This document shows positions 6,064 through 7,371 of a stretch of 7,371 nt of DNA, piece by piece (within the stretch, counting starts at the first letter, position 1; each line of letters starts with the position of its first letter). The notes under the pieces were generated by a model. It was given only the letters and a program-made list of their open reading frames with translations, was not told the origin of the DNA and ran no database searches. The stretch is taken from positions 1 through 7,371 of the forward strand of contig JAHJSJ010000032.1 in the NCBI GenBank assembly GCA_018830415.1, read 5' to 3'. This stretch comes from Alphaproteobacteria bacterium. Its GTDB lineage: Bacteria; Pseudomonadota; Alphaproteobacteria; Sphingomonadales; Sphingomonadaceae. Made by a program: the position numbers and the translations under genes.

Positions 6064-7026
6064 CTATCGAGGTGCCTGCGTGGCTTCGACCAGTTCGGCC
6101 ACCAGCGCCTCCATATCGCGTCCCTCGATCTCGGCAGCAGGGCTGAGCGTCAGGCGGTGGCGCAGGACCGGCACGGCCAATGCTTTCACATCATCGGGGA
6201 TCACATAGGCGCGCCCTTCCAGCGCAGCGCGGGCGCGGGCCGCCCCGGCCAGCAGCACGGCCGCGCGCGGGGATGCGCCGACGGTGAGTTCGGCGTGTTC
6301 GCGGGTGGCGCGGATCAGGCGCACGACATAGCGGGTGATGTCATCGGCCACGGTGACTTGCGACAAGGCGGCGCTGGCGGCGATAAGCACGGCAGCATTG
6401 GTGACAGCCGTCACGCCCAGATCGGCGGGCCGCTGCGGGCCGCTCCGCTGGCCATAAGTCGCCACGATCCGCGCCTCTTCATCTTCAGCCGGATAGGGCA
6501 CCAGCAGTTTGAACAGGAAGCGGTCAAGCTGGGCTTCGGGCAGCGGATAGACGCCCTGGTTCTCGATCGGGTTCTGGGTCGCGATCACCATGAACCGTTT
6601 GGGCAGGTGGTGGGTTTCCCCGTCCAGCGTGACGCGGCGTTCCTGCATCGCTTCGAGCAGTGCGGCCTGGGTCTTGGGCGGGGTGCGGTTGATTTCATCG
6701 GCCAGCAGCAGATCGCAGAAAATCGGCCCGCGTGTCAGGGTGAACTGGCTGGTCTGGAAGTTGAACAGGTTCGACCCCAGAATATCGCCCGGCAACAGAT
6801 CGGGGGTGAACTGGATCCGCCCGAAATCGAGGCCGAGCGCGGTGGCAAAGGCATTGGCGAGGAAGGTCTTGGCGGTGCCCGGCGGGCCTTCCAGCAGCAC
6901 GTGGCCTTCGGATAGCATCGCGGTCAGCAGCATGTCGACCATTGCTTCCTGCCCGACAATCGCTTTGGCGGTTTCGGCGCGGATCGCGTCGGCTAGGGTG
7001 CGAACGTCGCTTAGGGTCATGGTCAT
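6064..7026 (-). CDS. MoxR-family AAA+ ATPase
   Basis: A 320-residue cytoplasmic AAA+ ATPase of the MoxR type, which uses ATP hydrolysis to remodel or assemble partner proteins, often VWA or DUF58 proteins. Motifs in order are IVGQE (23-27), Walker A GPPGTAKT (47-54), the MoxR-typical QFTPDLLPGDILG (72-84), Walker B LLLADEINR (106-114; Asp110 and Glu111), sensor 1 IATQNPIENQGVYPLPEAQL (148-167; Asn152), the arginine-finger region DRF (168-170) and sensor 2 GASPRA (250-255; Arg254). The helical lid after about residue 205 looks complete, and the length matches the family. Two ATGs are possible (7026 and 7020). I choose 7026 because AGGGA at 7037-7041 lies 10 bases upstream of it and 16 bases from the other. 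The gene follows the DUF4350 stop codon by 4 bases and precedes the DUF58 gene by 3. Nothing suggests loss of ATPase activity. Confidence 0.96.
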   Translation of the reverse strand: MTMTLSDVRTLADAIRAETAKAIVGQEAMVDMLLTAMLSEGHVLLEGPPGTAKTFLANAFATALGLDFGRIQFTPDLLPGDILGSNLFNFQTSQFTLTRGPIFCDLLLADEINRTPPKTQAALLEAMQERRVTLDGETHHLPKRFMVIATQNPIENQGVYPLPEAQLDRFLFKLLVPYPAEDEEARIVATYGQRSGPQRPADLGVTAVTNAAVLIAASAALSQVTVADDITRYVVRLIRATREHAELTVGASPRAAVLLAGAARARAALEGRAYVIPDDVKALAVPVLRHRLTLSPAAEIEGRDMEALVAELVEATQAPR

Positions 7027-7030
7027 GGGG

Positions 7031-7371
7031 TTATTGTCCCTGTGATAACTTGGTGGTCAGGTGATCGAGCGCCTGCGCGGCACTGAGAATATCGGCAGGC
7101 CGTGTCGCGGCCTCCAGCCGGGCGGCGCGGCGGCTGAACGGTTCTTCGTGCGGCAGGCGGCGGGCCAGCGCGGCGTCAATCGCATCACGGTCAGGCCGGG
7201 CAAGACCCAGCCGTTCTGCCATGCGCCGCGCCGACAATGCCGCATAGGGCGCGGCCAGCAGCGGCAGGCGGCGCGCGCGCACAATCAGGCTCGCCCCGTT
7301 GGCGATCAGCCGCTGCTTGCCAAATGCTATCGCTGGTTCGCTGGCGATGGCGGGCGGGCCAAACCGCTGGA
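7031..7371 (-). CDS. Probable DUF4350 domain protein (partial, N-terminus cut off)
   Basis: The frame is open from the right edge to the TAA at 7031-7033 and shows the last 112 residues or so, beginning QRFGPPAIASEPAIAFGKQR. The 'RFGP' motif followed by a soluble helical tail (LIANGASLIVRARRLPLLAAP, then RRMAERLGL) matches my recollection of the C-terminal half of DUF4350 proteins, which carry a membrane helix just before this motif. These proteins are commonly encoded directly upstream of MoxR and DUF58 genes, as here, which supports the call. The GTG at 7282 is unlikely to be the real start because the upstream frame continues with family-like residues. The stop codon lies 4 bases before the MoxR ATG, and the MoxR ribosome site sits inside this gene. 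Function is unknown; a link to the MoxR/DUF58 envelope system is inferred from gene order. Confidence 0.75.
   Translation of the reverse strand, partial: QRFGPPAIASEPAIAFGKQRLIANGASLIVRARRLPLLAAPYAALSARRMAERLGLARPDRDAIDAALARRLPHEEPFSRRAARLEAATRPADILSAAQALDHLTTKLSQGQ
7037..7041 (-). promoter_or_regulatory. Ribosome binding site that decides the MoxR start
   Basis: On the minus strand AGGGA lies 10 bases before the ATG at 7026 and 16 bases before the in-frame ATG at 7020. This spacing favours the upstream codon. The site lies inside the last codons of the upstream probable DUF4350 gene. Confidence 0.6.

Noticed and set aside
5563..6915. 450-codon open frame on the plus strand
   Set aside because: It lies antisense to MoxR and DUF58, both unmistakable. 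Its translation is low-complexity, rich in Gly, Arg, Gln and His, as expected from the reverse of GC-rich coding sequence.

Overview
The window is a gene-dense, GC-rich stretch of what looks like an alphaproteobacterial chromosome. I infer Sphingomonadales (Erythrobacter/Novosphingobium-like) from base composition, protein style and a repeat core (ctgagcttgtcg) that I recall as common in that group. This placement is from memory and was not searched. I see no insertion sequence, integrase, tRNA, rRNA or CRISPR array, and no gap between genes exceeds about 110 bases.

Layout: a GNAT acetyltransferase (minus strand, C-terminus cut by the left edge) is divergent from a plus-strand gene for an exported isoaspartyl peptidase/L-asparaginase of the Ntn-hydrolase type. 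The asparaginase converges on a long minus-strand operon, and the 109-base gap between them is filled almost completely by an imperfect inverted repeat. From right to left, in transcription order, the operon holds the C-terminus of a probable DUF4350 protein, a MoxR-type AAA+ ATPase, a DUF58/VWA-like protein, a SpoIIM (DUF95) family membrane protein, an RDD family membrane protein and a class A beta-lactamase. Gaps are 4, 3 and 19 bases, then two 4-base ATGA stop/start overlaps, so the set is almost certainly co-transcribed and partly translationally coupled.

How the genes may work together: DUF4350, MoxR and DUF58 form a recurring bacterial set, thought to be an ATPase chaperone plus an adaptor acting at the envelope. 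SpoIIM and RDD proteins are membrane partners often found beside it. The unusual part is the last cistron. It encodes a class A beta-lactamase with an intact catalytic set (SxxK, SDN, ExxxN, KTG) and a Tat-like, possibly lipoprotein, signal, and it overlaps the RDD gene by 4 bases. This suggests co-expression of a cell-wall-directed serine hydrolase with a MoxR/DUF58 envelope system. The DUF58 protein also lacks the serines of the canonical DxSxS metal site.

The families are all recognisable and I do not claim a wholly new system. The beta-lactamase linkage and the inverted repeat are the items most worth a second look.
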